Source of the DNA: Mikania micrantha
Taxonomy: Eukaryota; Streptophyta; Magnoliopsida; Asterales; Asteraceae
Length of the DNA stretch: 64,000 nucleotides
Reading direction: 5' to 3'
Assembly: GCA_009363875.1 (NCBI GenBank)
Contig: CM018698.1
Coordinates: forward strand, 53,474,067-53,538,066
Under the pieces are notes generated by a model that was not told the DNA's origin, ran no database searches, and saw nothing but the letters and a program-made list of their open reading frames with translations. Below, one piece after another: positions 48,901-58,873 of this stretch. Both the position numbers and the translations under genes were made by a program. The first letter of the stretch is position 1. Every line of letters begins with the position of its first letter.

Positions 48901-49436
48901 GAAGAGACCAAGGGCATTTTGTAAATATTCCCAGTTAGAGAGAGGGAAGTTCCCAACTCTTTATTAAAAATGTGTTGCAAAAACCTGGGATACATACAAA
49001 ACTTCTTTGGTGACGTGATGTTGTCAACCAAATTATTAAAAATAAAAGCAGAAAAATTAAACAGTTGATTAGAAACCAAGCCATGAATAGCCGAAGCTAA
49101 ATCAGATGGAACTTGGTCCCAACCACCAGATTTGTTTGAAAGACAATGTAAAAACACATGTATAAGGTACTTGTAATTATAGGACACTCTACCCTTCAAA
49201 TAGGTTGCTGAAGGGAGAGGACCTTCGTACCCCATTGACTGAAAAGTCAATGCTATCTCATCCTTTGTGAATGAAACCTTTCCATCGACATCATTGAGTT
49301 TGAGATGCCTACAGATGGTCTCCACAGTGATAGAAATTGGATGAGCATCAATGGTGGCGAGAATAGACTGACCATTGGGAGAAGATGAGACAGAACACGA
49401 TGCCCAAAACTGTTGGTGATGCGACTCATACACCAA
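45924..49436 (-). CDS. Third ORF of the copia element (1170 codons), unknown function
   Basis: Open for 1170 codons from a non-ATG (TTG) codon. The same frame is open upstream to a stop near 49611, but the first in-frame ATG is about codon 68. The N-terminal ~170 residues (around RHLKLNDVDG, YKYLIHVFLHCLS, MYPRFLQ) resemble a domain I know from Asteraceae retroelement-derived hypothetical proteins. Residues ~190-460 are Pro/Ser/Thr-rich. ~465-515 look like a coiled coil (SLQARVAHLEAEVTTLRLEV). The middle is acidic and Ser-rich, followed by a charged region and Arg/Lys clusters. A compact C-terminal block (~1080-1170) contains SYIPLVNWSFNAQENTFIL. I see no membrane segment or signal peptide, so calling it envelope would be unsafe despite its env-like position. 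A structural or RNA-handling role is open. Confidence 0.8.
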   Translation of the reverse strand: MVYESHHQQFWASCSVSSSPNGQSILATIDAHPISITVETICRHLKLNDVDGKVSFTKDEIALTFQSMGYEGPLPSATYLKGRVSYNYKYLIHVFLHCLSNKSGGWDQVPSDLASAIHGLVSNQLFNFSAFIFNNLVDNITSPKKFCMYPRFLQHIFNKELGTSLSLTGNIYKMPLVSSKVFVQLKKKSAQFSGNFTPLLPTMVSHTSEGDSSVKPTDAEPTPSTSVPHPIKITYKRKRNPVQLSTVVQAPSSEPKMKKVKRTAQGTVLPKVKATPLVCPQVLPLEPVAALNQPASPQLMSQHITENIQRDTSIVESASHEATPLDQRLSPRSPGSYHPDMPPSHTITPALGTSVVPVEEPLSPTTQTLMRVVTQLQARFPDPEPIISEVGPSSFEGVNAGEAATTVDLNQDPQDSGTGTRTSPAATYVGADFFEVLLNEGNPGCQETTSGGGGAGARLSTPSPHDSTPVEEGTTTQELTATITSLQARVAHLEAEVTTLRLEVQTKDATILDLRRRPPVTLHPFHPDPATTTFTSPDATKTGENVPTAGSGSEAREEEGAQEVTPSIVTLTAEWDDFLGTYFQDSSSTSSSSSSEDTREVAKETEQQTSNVSLEPQSPTGIKSPSETAAQVAMEESIPKEPISMEPVSPSGTEVADAVSPSGTEAAEDLSSSPEPFVETNKESSKVIGQLEETVNAEVNSEAAAVSKGPVIIDDSSTEELSADEPIGEATGVISSGINVTVDDKGKRKLTPEEEAQLEERRPKMIKGRPNTSLDEERARLSALLEERGYDFDEVFNWSVPRMAAELDKMQQQEQEAAASKVQIATTKTQKNKAYRDTCKAFLLEYGFHARQLGLMKNSTMDMHIRDIKAKVARGELPSIEQIRARKESLIRGLGLGGGARIEFPLSGAGIREGEEVMCGESTKAMFPNMFPLNPKEEQISPPSSPSMDNMPISSVIKIKKDQQTKRKQSTSNPDPERLSQDDERRTKPSSAEDTGSQPTATTGAAVESTVEAQQTRVLKSQATAQDKPRPGRRKRMARRKRRTSAISSDSESEAIISVPEVTPEAAPETTQSREDIRDIRRLMHEHSYIPLVNWSFNAQENTFILTNYNGEIKLVNLVQLMVLAKPYVLDLDKLPLNNPDNGADGRTGVRWIRKRAQVLRGTWKPRFLP

Positions 49437-50094
49437 GGGCTGAATAGTTAAAGCAAAGAAATACCTGCTCCTTTGAAGAAAGGAGATGATCGGAGCGAAA
49501 TCGGCATCATGTTCTGCCGATAACTCCGCTGGACATTGTGAGCAGGTTTGAATGCAAGAAGATCCATGGAGATTGAGAAGATTAGGGCACGATTTGGAAG
49601 AAAGGAGATTTCAAAGTGAAACGGTTGTGAGAGAATTCGAAAGAGCGGGAGACCTTTATATACCTTCGGATTTCAGCATTTAATATAGAGACATATTAAA
49701 TTTGAGATCCGGATGTCAGATAAAGGTCTTCCGATGACAGCTGGTTTCACAATAAATATGAGAATTTTCATTAATTGCTGCCGAAGTGGTTCTCGGAAGG
49801 AATGTCATTAAACCGAAGAAAATTGCTTCCTAGACATACAAATGTATAATATCGGAAGATGTTCGTCGGAAGTAACTGTCTTCTGAAGAGTATCTTTAGA
49901 AGATGAGAATTTCAACGAAATTAATGTATCGGAAGTCTAATACTTCAGAAGAGAAGTTAATCTTCTGAAGGGTGTAATCTTCCGATGCTGAAAGAAATAA
50001 TACTTCCGAAGACTGAATTTTTCTTCTGCTGAGTATGTACTCGTCAGAAGATAAATTATTCTTCCGAAGAATGATTTACTTCCAATTTATTGAT
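49437..50094 (-). promoter_or_regulatory. Spacer between pol and ORF3, with TATA box
   Basis: TATATAAAG on the minus strand at 49654-49662, followed by CTCCCGCTCTTTCG and a CT-rich run, then the ORF3 frame. The part next to pol (49720-50090) is dense in TTC(C/T)GAAG words. It could give ORF3 its own mRNA. The nearest ATG (49536-49534) is one base out of frame with ORF3. Confidence 0.5.
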
Positions 50095-53000
50095 TTATTC
50101 AAAGTTAATCATACCAATGGCTGTTATTAGATACCTGAATCTTCCTTCATCAAATGCTTTGGTGAAGAGATCTGCCAAATTATGTTCTGAATCAACTTCT
50201 TTTCTGCACAATCTCTGATGAAATGGTATCTGATGTCAATGTGCTTGGTCTTGGAATGCTTGACAGGATTATTGGTGATGGAGATTGCACTGGAATTGTC
50301 TATCTGAATAGGAGTATTGAACAGATCTACTCCATAATCCTTCATCTGATTCTGAATCCAGATGACTTGTGCACAGCAGCTAGAAGCAGCTATGTATTCA
50401 GCCTCTGCAGTAGAAGTAGAAACACATGACTGTTTCTTGCATTGCCAAGACACAATTCTGGATCCAAGAAATTGGCATCCTCCTGATGTGGATTTCTTGC
50501 TGATGTTGCACCCTCCATAATCACTGTCAGTGTAGGCCATGAACTGAAAGTCTTCATTTCTAGGATACCATAATCCTAGACTTGATTCTCCTTTGAGGTA
50601 TCTAAAGATTCTTTTCACAGCTAGCATGTGTGAGACTTTGGGATTGGCCTGAAATCTTGCACATACACAAGTTGCAAACATAATATCTGGCCTGCTTGCT
50701 GTGAGATACATCAAAGAGCCTATCATTGCTCTGTACTGGTGCTGATCAACATCCTCTCCCTCAAGATCAGGGCTAAGAGATGTTGTTTTGGACATAGGAG
50801 TTCCCAGAGCTTTGCAATCAGAAAACTTGAATCTTTCAAGAATGTCCTTGACATATTTCGATTGACTAATGAAAATCCCTGTAGGAGTTTGTTTCACCTG
50901 TAATCCAAGAAAGAAAGTGAGTTCTCCCATTGAACTCATCTCAAACTTGGATTTCATTAGAGATTCAAATTCCTTGCAGAGAGATTCATTAGTAGAACCA
51001 AAGATAATGTCATCAACATAGATTTGAACTAGCATGATGTGTTGATTAGACTTCTTGAAAAAGAGAGTTTTATCAATTGTTCCTCTCTTGAATTTGTTTG
51101 CCAACAGAAAAGAAGATAAAGTTTCATACCATTTTCTGGGAGCTTGATGCAACCCATAAAGAGCCTTGTCAAGCTTACAGACATGATCAGGAAACTTTGG
51201 ATCTTCAAATCCTGGAGGTTGACACACATATACTTCTTCATCAATTTTTCCATAAAGGAAGGCACTCTTAACATCCATCTGAAACACTTTGAAATCTTTT
51301 GCAGCTGCAAATGCCAAAAATATTCTGATAGCTTCAATTCTGGCAACCGGTGCAAAGACCTCATCATAGTCAATGCCTTCCTCTTGAGTGTATCCCTGAA
51401 CAACCAATCTTGCTTTGTTCTTGATGACAACACCTTTGTCATCCTTCTTGTTTCTAAACACCCATTTGGTTCCAATGGCATACTTTCCCTTAGGCAAAGG
51501 GCAAGTCTTCCAAACTCCTTGTCTTTGAAACTGAAGAAGTTCTTCTTGCATAGCTTCTACCCAACTGTTATCTTTTAATGCCTCTGCAACCTTCTTAGGT
51601 TCTATTTGGGATAGAAAACAGGAGAACAAGCAAACATTTGCTTCATGCATAGAACTTCTAGTTCTTACACCTTCTTCTACATTGCCAATGATATTCTCAA
51701 CTGGATGAGTGTTGTGAATTCGAGTTCTTGGAATCACATCCAGTTGAGAGGCTTTATCCATGTTGAGTGACTCAAGATTAGGCAATACTACCTCAAGATG
51801 GATCTCTGGCAGATCTTTTGAATTCTGAATTTGGACTGTGGACGGTTGGTTTTCTCTGGGAATGATGATCTGCTGAGTATTTGCCTCTGCTGAAGGGCTT
51901 CCTATTTCTTCTGAATGTTGTAACTCAGAAGTAGATTCAATTGACGGACCTGCCTGAGATGTAATTACTGTTTCAGATTGTGACATACTATTTTGTGCTG
52001 AAGCGGATTCTGCCAAGATTTGTCTTGAAGCTATTGGCAGTTCAACACGAAAGTCATCTTCTCTTGAGCCTTTGGAGGTGTCTGTGGTAGCTGACTGTGA
52101 AACTGGAACATACTCTTTCACCAGATTAAATGCAGATGTAAAACTATCAAGATCAAACAACCAATCAGGGCCTGTTCCAGGTTTATTGAGAGTATGTCCA
52201 TTGAACTGAACATTTGCAGACTCTTCAATAACTCTGGAAGCTTTGATGTATACTCTATAAGCCTTAGCATTTGAAGAGTACCCAACAAAGTAGCCCTCTG
52301 CTGATTTCTCAGCAAACTTGGCTAAGTAATCTTTAGTATTCAAGATGGTGCATTGACATCCAAATGGTTTGAGAAATCCAATGAATGGCTTTCTCTTATG
52401 CCAAATTTCATAAGGAGTCATACCATGTGACTTAACTACCAATATTCTGTTTTGGACATAACAGGCAGTGTTGACTGCTTCTGCCCAAAAAGTTATTGGG
52501 AGTTTGGCATCTGACAGCATGGTCCTTGCAGCCTCAATTAGTGTCCTATTCCTTCTCTCAGCAACACCGTTTTGTTGTGAAGTCCTAGGAGCACTAAATT
52601 GTCTTGTGATACCCTTAGATTCACAAAAAGAATTTAAAATCTGATTCTTGAATTCTGTTCCCTGATCTGACCTGATTATTTTTACATGATGATCACTTTC
52701 ATTCTCCACCCTAAGTATAAATGACTTTAGGATCTCAGCAGTTTCATCCTTGGTATTCAAGAAAAATACCCAGGTATATCGAGAGAAATCATCAGTGATT
52801 ACCAAACAATATGACTTTCTACCAAGACTTTTAACACTTGTGGGACCAAACAAGTCCATGTGCAGTAAATGCAGGACTGTTGTAATTGAATTTATCTCTT
52901 TGGCATGATGAGATGATTTATGTTGCTTACCCTTTAAGCATGCAACACATTTATCAATACAAATAAATTCTTTTGTTGGTAAATCAGTTACTAAGTTATT

Positions 53001-53516
53001 TCTGACAAGTTTATTCATATTTTTGAGGTTTACATGACAAAGTCTTCTGTGCCAAAGAGATGATTCATCAAGTGAAGCTTTTGAGACAAAGCAACTTATA
53101 TTACTAAGAGGTGCAGCTGTGCTCATATCTAGCATATACATGTTATTTCTTCTAGGAGCTCTGAGTAGAATTTGATCATTAGGTATCACAAATCCTGGTT
53201 TCAGGACAATGCATTCATGCTCAGTAAACAACATGTTGTGCTTTTGATCACACACCTGTGATACACTTAGTAAATTGTAGTTAAGTTCTTTTACAAAATG
53301 CACATTCTCAAAGCTTACCTTACCATTTGTGATTGTGCCCCTACCTGTGATGTAACCTCCTACTGGATCACTTCCAAAAGCAACAGATCCTCCAAAGAAT
53401 GGTTCATATTTGTGCAAGAGGGTCTTGTTGCCTGTCATGTGCCTGGAGCAGCCACTGTCAACTATCCACAAGTTGCCTTTTGATTCCAGCTGTCCCTGCA
53501 CATGACCAGAAATGAG
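50095..53516 (-). pseudogene. Copia pol: protease, integrase, reverse transcriptase, RNase H
   Basis: Same frame as gag, after an in-frame TAA (53519-53517). Numbering from the GTG at 53501: protease DSGCSRHMTGN at residue 15; GAG-pre-integrase LWHRRLCHVN at about 150; integrase with the HMDLFGP (~213), SDQGTEF (~275) and NGVAERRN (~314) blocks, DDE residues present; RVT_2-type RT from about 650 with YVDDIIFG (~826); RNase H from YTDSDYGG (~990). The long frame stops at 50127. In the next frame LFTKAFDEGRF, the family's usual C-terminal block, continues to a stop at 50095, so a small indel near 50190 truncates RNase H's tail. Catalytic residues appear intact; the breaks suggest reduced or lost function. 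Confidence 0.88.
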
Positions 53517-56195
53517 TTAGTTTCGGATGGGAACCCAAGCCCATGTGGTCTTGGGTTTGCCATTTGCATCATTGTAAGTAAATTTCTTTGATATCATCTT
53601 AGATGGGACAGATGATGTGCTTGCTTCTGATGGGAGTGATGGCTTATCAGTTGATTCCTTCTTCTTCCATACTTGTTTTGCCTTTTGAGTTGTCGGAAGA
53701 CTTGGTTTCTTTTGATGGTCATCGGAAGCTGTTTTTCTTTTTCCTTCCGATGATCTTCTTCCGAAGAAAGATGATCTCTTTTGTTTGTGGAAAGCATTCT
53801 TTTGATGAGCTTCCGAAGTTCCTTTTCTATCGGAAGCTTCCTTTTTCTTTGCTTCCGATGCTTGCTTTTCAGAAGCACTTTTATTTTGTTTCTTCCTATT
53901 ATTGGAGGTACTTGCTTCCGACACCCTCTTGACTGACTTTCTTCTCTGTTCTTCCGAAGAAGTAGATGACTGACTCCAACTATTCTTTCTTCCTCTTCCT
54001 TTGCTTGAGGAAATTCTGCTTCTAGGATTATAGAAGCAATCAACAGCAAAATGATTCTTTTCACCGCACATCAGACATAGAGTTTGACTGTTGGGAGAGT
54101 GTTGCTGCTTATTCCTTTTAACGAAGTCTGAGCTTTGATTCTCAGAGAGTGATGATCCGGATGTTCCAGCATACTTGTTAGTCTTAGACTTTGTCTGTTT
54201 CCCTGGAGAATTGATCTTTCTCTCCATTGATCTACCTCTTTTTGACTTGTCAGATGGACAAGTCACATACTCATCTGAGGAGATATTTTCTGTGGTTTTA
54301 GCTTTGATAAAAACTGTTGAATGTTTCTTAGTTTTCTTATTTTGTTTCTTAAATTTCAAAGCTTGTTTTCCTTTTACTGATTTAATGGGAACATCATCCT
54401 CATCTGAGCATGTTGAGGTACTTGGATTAGAGAGATTATCCTTTTGAACCACCTTGTGTATATCCAAATCCTCATTGTACACAAGGTCAACTAGTGATTT
54501 ACACCTAACATCTGTTATGGAAGTATAAGCAGATGGAGGTTCCACTTTGTTATATCCCAAACCAGCCCCATTTTTATTCACAAGTTCAGTTGTGTTGCTC
54601 ATCCTAAAAAGTTTTTCATATTTTTCACCTTGGCTTAGAAATTTGTCTCTGTAAGACTCAGCCAATACAAGTTCAGTCTTGGCAGTGGTTAGTCTTTCTA
54701 AAAGATTTTTAATTTGACACTGTTTGTTAGTATCTTCATGTTTTAAACTTGAAATGGTCTTTTCCATTTCTTCAATCTTTTCTTTGTAATTTCTTTCAAC
54801 CTCAAAGAAATTTGCCTTGACTACTTGTAGAGACTCAAGCTCATTACAGAGTTGAGAATTTATTTTCTTATAGATAGTTAATGTTTCTAAGCATTCAGGT
54901 GAGCACATGTTATCAGTTACCTTGCTTGAGGAAGATGAGTCATTTGCCATCAAAGCACTGTTGGAGATGGAGGCATCCTCAGCTTGAAAGCTCCAGTCTG
55001 CAAAATCTTGTTCAGCAATGTTTGCATTGTTTGATGAGCTTGATGGTCTTTGTTGTGGTTGCCCAGAAGTTGTCGGCTGAGTTCCTGTGGACTTGCATTC
55101 TCTGGCAAAGTGGCCTAACTGTTGACAGTTAAAGCATTTGAGTTTAGATTTGTCAAGTCCAAACCCAGTCTTCATATTGTGCTTTTTGAACTGTCTGCCG
55201 GTTCTTTGGTAAAACTTCTTTGCCCTGTATGAAATCATAGCCATTTGATAGTTTATATCCATCTCCTCAAGATCATCTGCAGGAATACCATCCAAGTCTT
55301 CTTGACACAGATGAAAGTAATTGGTCTCCTCAGCCATAAAAGCTCCTTGCCCAGAGGTTAGTAGTGGGGTTGGGTTAGAGACAGGGTTTGATGTATTTGG
55401 AGTTTCAGGAAATGTGACATTGGGTGTGGAGGTAGAATGGTAGAGGGGTTGATAGCTTTGGTATGGAGTATTATTGATGGGTGCATAAAGAGCAGCTGAA
55501 CCAGATGGTAAGTGGGAGACTTTAGATTCTTGGGCATCTAATTCCATCTGATAAGCACTGAGAATACCAAACAACTCTCCTAAAGTTAGAGTTTTCAGGT
55601 TTTCTGTTCTTCTGATTGTTACTGAATAAATATTCCATGCCTATGGAAGAGACCTCAGAAATTTTCTGAGCACATCTTGATTATCAAGAGTTACACCTGC
55701 AGTAGTTAATTCATCCACAAGTTGGACATACCTTAGGTACTGAGAAGACATATTCTCATTGTTTTGTTGACAAAAGTTTTCAAACTTCTGTTTCAGCATA
55801 TCCTTCTTGTTTTCTTTGACATCTTCTGAACCTTCATACATCTGCTTCAAGGAATTCCACAGTTCTTGAGCAGACTTGCATTTCTTGAATGCATGTATAA
55901 TGGAGTTCGGTATTGACATCTGAATGAGCCAAAGAGCTTTAGAATCAACTTCCATCTTCTTGTAATCTTCGTCTGAGTACATAGATGGATCTTTTGGTAC
56001 TGCAGCAACTCCAGCACCAGCAGCAGCAACTGTAGGAATGTAGGGACCTTCAAGAACAGACTTCCAAAGTTTGAAGTCTTGGTTCCTGATGAACCCTTCC
56101 ATTCTGACTTTCCAGGTATCGAAGTCTTCAGGTGTGAACATTGGTGGCTTGTTGAGAGTGCCATTTTCTGTATCATGTTTGTTTAGAGCAGTCAT
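53517..56195 (-). pseudogene. Copia gag with one in-frame TAG
   Basis: ATG at 56195. The frame runs to a TAG at 55643-55641 (184 residues), then stays open to a TAA at 53519-53517, about 892 codons in all. Before the TAG lies the UBN2/copia gag core (FDTWKVRMEGF, KLWKSVLEG, ALWLIQMSIPNS). After it come CFNCQQLGHFAREC and a second CCHC, CLMCGEKNHFAVDC, separated by a coiled-coil-rich stretch, then a Ser/Lys-rich tail. The TAG falls within the gag core region, so it probably inactivates full-length Gag unless read through. The TAA at the end separates gag from protease in frame; whether that one is suppressed to make Gag-Pol is unknown. Confidence 0.87.
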
Positions 56196-56292
56196 CTTAG
56201 ATAGACACAGAAAATATGAGTGTTAAAACGATGAGATTTTATAAGAAATAGAATTGGTAACTTGATGATGATTAGTCAATCAAGTTCAAGAG

Positions 56293-56309
56293 CCAAGGCT
56301 CTGATACCA
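56293..56309 (-). other. Copia primer-binding site, initiator Met-tRNA
   Basis: Minus strand TGGTATCAGAGCC directly after the 5' LTR (two-base gap). Confidence 0.88.
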
Positions 56310-56311
56310 CT

Positions 56312-57171
56312 TGTTGGATCGGGTTGCTTAATCTAAACAACACTTCACAAGTACTTCTTATACAATCTAACAGATGCGGAATGTTCTGTTAGACTAATCT
56401 CACAAGCACTCAAAATGACAAAGTAATAAGCCTTGAACACTAATAGGAACACAAGAGTAATTTCAAGCTCAAGGATATATTTCTATCAAAGTAAGAAGCG
56501 TACAAGCACAAGCACACATGGTGAGTTTACAATGGGAGGTTATATAGCCGAGGCTACAACCGTATACACTTAGGAATACAAGTTGGGTATACTAGACAAG
56601 TACATAAAGTAAAGCTTATTCTAGTATGTTGAGTGTCTTAACAGGCTAAGACACTCAGTCATAATCATTATACAAATAGACATTGACTTTAACAAAGACT
56701 ACTAAATACAAAAGACATTTAATGTTGATGATCTTTAAGGCTTCAGATGATCTTTTGCATTTAATGCAGCATGGGAGAAGTAAGGTAACTGATCTGACTC
56801 ATTACATGTTGTCTCTATCTGTCATCAGACCAGCATGTCTTGTGTCAGTACCTTTTGTACTTTGAAAGTGTTCAGCTACAGTCTTTGATGAAGGAATCTC
56901 TTCGGAAGTCATTGTCTTCCTGAGGAAGTTGCTGAGAAGAGACTTCAGAAGCATTTGATATTCGGAAGCTCTGAACTTCTGAAATCTTCTAAGTGTGGAT
57001 CTTCCAAGGCAATAGTCTTGTACAACCTTTGGCAGGATTAAGTTATCCTTCGGAAGCAATGTTGCTTCCGAGGAGTAACTTCTTCCTTCCGAAGGATGTT
57101 ATTCTTTGCGGCATTTTGTACTTGGACAAAATAGGAGGTTTGGTGAGCATCAGCCTTTATTAGTCTTTACA
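56312..57171 (-). repeat. Copia 5' LTR (860 bp)
   Basis: Same length as 45033-45892. The differences I noticed are scattered single bases. Confidence 0.93.
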
Positions 57172-57176
57172 TAACT

Positions 57177-58873
57177 ATTATAACAACTTTGTCCCTCAAA
57201 CCTAACAATGGTTGGGGACCAAAAACATTAGTTCTTTAAATCACGAGACTGCATTGATAAAAGATTTTATTTTGAGTTGAAATAGTTAAAACACTTAAAC
57301 CACATGAGCTAAAACCATAACTTACTCTAGTAATTTTTCATTAATTCTTTACGCATGCAATGTTTTACTTACTCTTAGTTGTTAAAAGACAGCAAAGACC
57401 GAGATTTGAACTTATTTTTCATTGACTTTTTGACATAGATTAAGGCACACTAAAACTTGTGTAACCATAACACGGGATCATTTAACCTATTTAACTAAAA
57501 CATTCACCTTGTTTTTTTTTTTGAACGGCAAAAGTTTTATAAAAAAGGAGGCTAAAACATTCACCTTGTTAATGAGTTCTAAACACATTGATAGGTTATC
57601 AAGAAGTTATAAACGAATTAAATGAATCATAAATAAGTTGAGATGATGTAAATTGATTGTAATAAATAGGTTAAACATGACCTTAACATTACCAAGTTGA
57701 CATTATAATATATTATTTTTTTTATTTTGACATGTTTTATGAAACATGGACCAATTCAAACACATGGTTATTAAAGAAATTAGATATAAGGAACTAAAAT
57801 CCAATTAGCCATTTTTGCGTAAATTTAATTACACAAATTGTGCTACTCCTTGACTAAATATTTAGCTATATTTACAGGAGTGCTTGAAATTATTCATTAC
57901 CAATAATAAATCATATAACTTATTATAATTTAAAATTAGTGTTCTATATAAGTTATGGGAAAATGAATCGTTGAGATTTCCTAAAGGTTAGTTATGACAT
58001 TAGTAAACTAAACATGATTTTTTAAAAAAAAAGTGTATCTCCTATTTTTAAAACATTTATAACTTTTCTACGTATTGTTATTTTTATATAAAAATTACAC
58101 CATTAAACTTATCTCATATTTATCTTTAATTCCATATACTATTGTCAAAATTTTTAAAGTATTCTTAATCACACTCTTGTAAACGAGCGGTAATATTAAA
58201 TACAGATTATTACATTGATGTAATTACAACTTATTATGTAATAAAAGTTTATTATCTTATTTTTTAAAACTTTCATAATTTTTTATATGCATTGTTATAT
58301 TTTTTTTTAATAAAATTTACACTCTTAAACTCGTCGTATTTTTGTATTTAGTTCAACTATAGTCTCATCAAATTTTTTCAAAATATTTTAATTACACTAA
58401 TGTAATGAGCTGTAATGTTTAATTTTAAGTTTTCATTATTTTTCAAAAAGTTTTTTCCTCCCACTTTGAAAATAATTGCAATTTAAAATACATTTATTTT
58501 TAATAACCATCAGAAGAATTTTGTACAAATGTTATTTTCTATAAAAACTACGTCATTAAATACAATATTAAATACAGATAGTTGCATTGGTGTGAATGCA
58601 ACTTCTTACGTAATTTGTGATATGTATTTATGCTATTACATTGATATAATTTATATTAATGTTATAATTCGTTACATTGATCGCACCTCTACTTTATATT
58701 CGTGTAAATTTAATAAATGGTCTAATTTTTATGAAAAAATAACATTGTAATTTATATTCAAGAGATAAGGGAGGATTTTTTTTAAACATGGTTATTTTTT
58801 TGATAAGGGGGAATATTGGTGTAGCAATAATATTATTCATTACATTGATGTAATTATGAATGTTTTGGACAAA
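57177..58873 (+). repeat. Tandem duplication, copy B, right piece
   Basis: Resumes in the foldback spacer (ATTATAAC) and follows copy A to GAATGTTTTGGACAAA. Holds a 38-bp insertion with 19-bp TSDs (57495-57570) that copy A lacks. Confidence 0.85.
57514..57551 (-). mobile_element. Very short 5'-truncated retroposon with 19-bp TSD
   Basis: CTAAAACATTCACCTTGTT occurs at 57495-57513 and 57552-57570 with 38 bp between. On the minus strand the insert ends TTTTGCCGTTCAAAAAAAA, like the 3' ends of SINE family A (GCCGTT/GCTGTTC plus A tract). It is absent from copy A. Confidence 0.6.

Larger units (their letters stand above)
45033..57171 (-). mobile_element. Young Ty1/copia element with extra 3' ORF (SIRE/Maximus-like), TSD TAACT
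   Basis: TAACT flanks both ends (45028-45032, 57172-57176). Two 860-bp LTRs differ at about five positions by eye. From the minus-strand 5' end: LTR, Met-tRNA PBS, gag, pol in the order protease-integrase-RT-RNase H (copia order), a 0.65-kb spacer with a TATA box, a long third ORF, a polypurine tract, and the LTR. The lineage is inferred from the long gag, extra ORF and LTR size. Defects: an in-frame TAG in gag, a TAA between gag and pol, and a frameshift near the pol end. Confidence 0.93.

Noticed and set aside
45924..49436. Calling the third copia ORF an envelope gene
   Set aside because: Position fits, but I see no signal peptide, membrane segment or furin-like site. The N-terminal domain resembles other plant retroelement proteins of unknown role.
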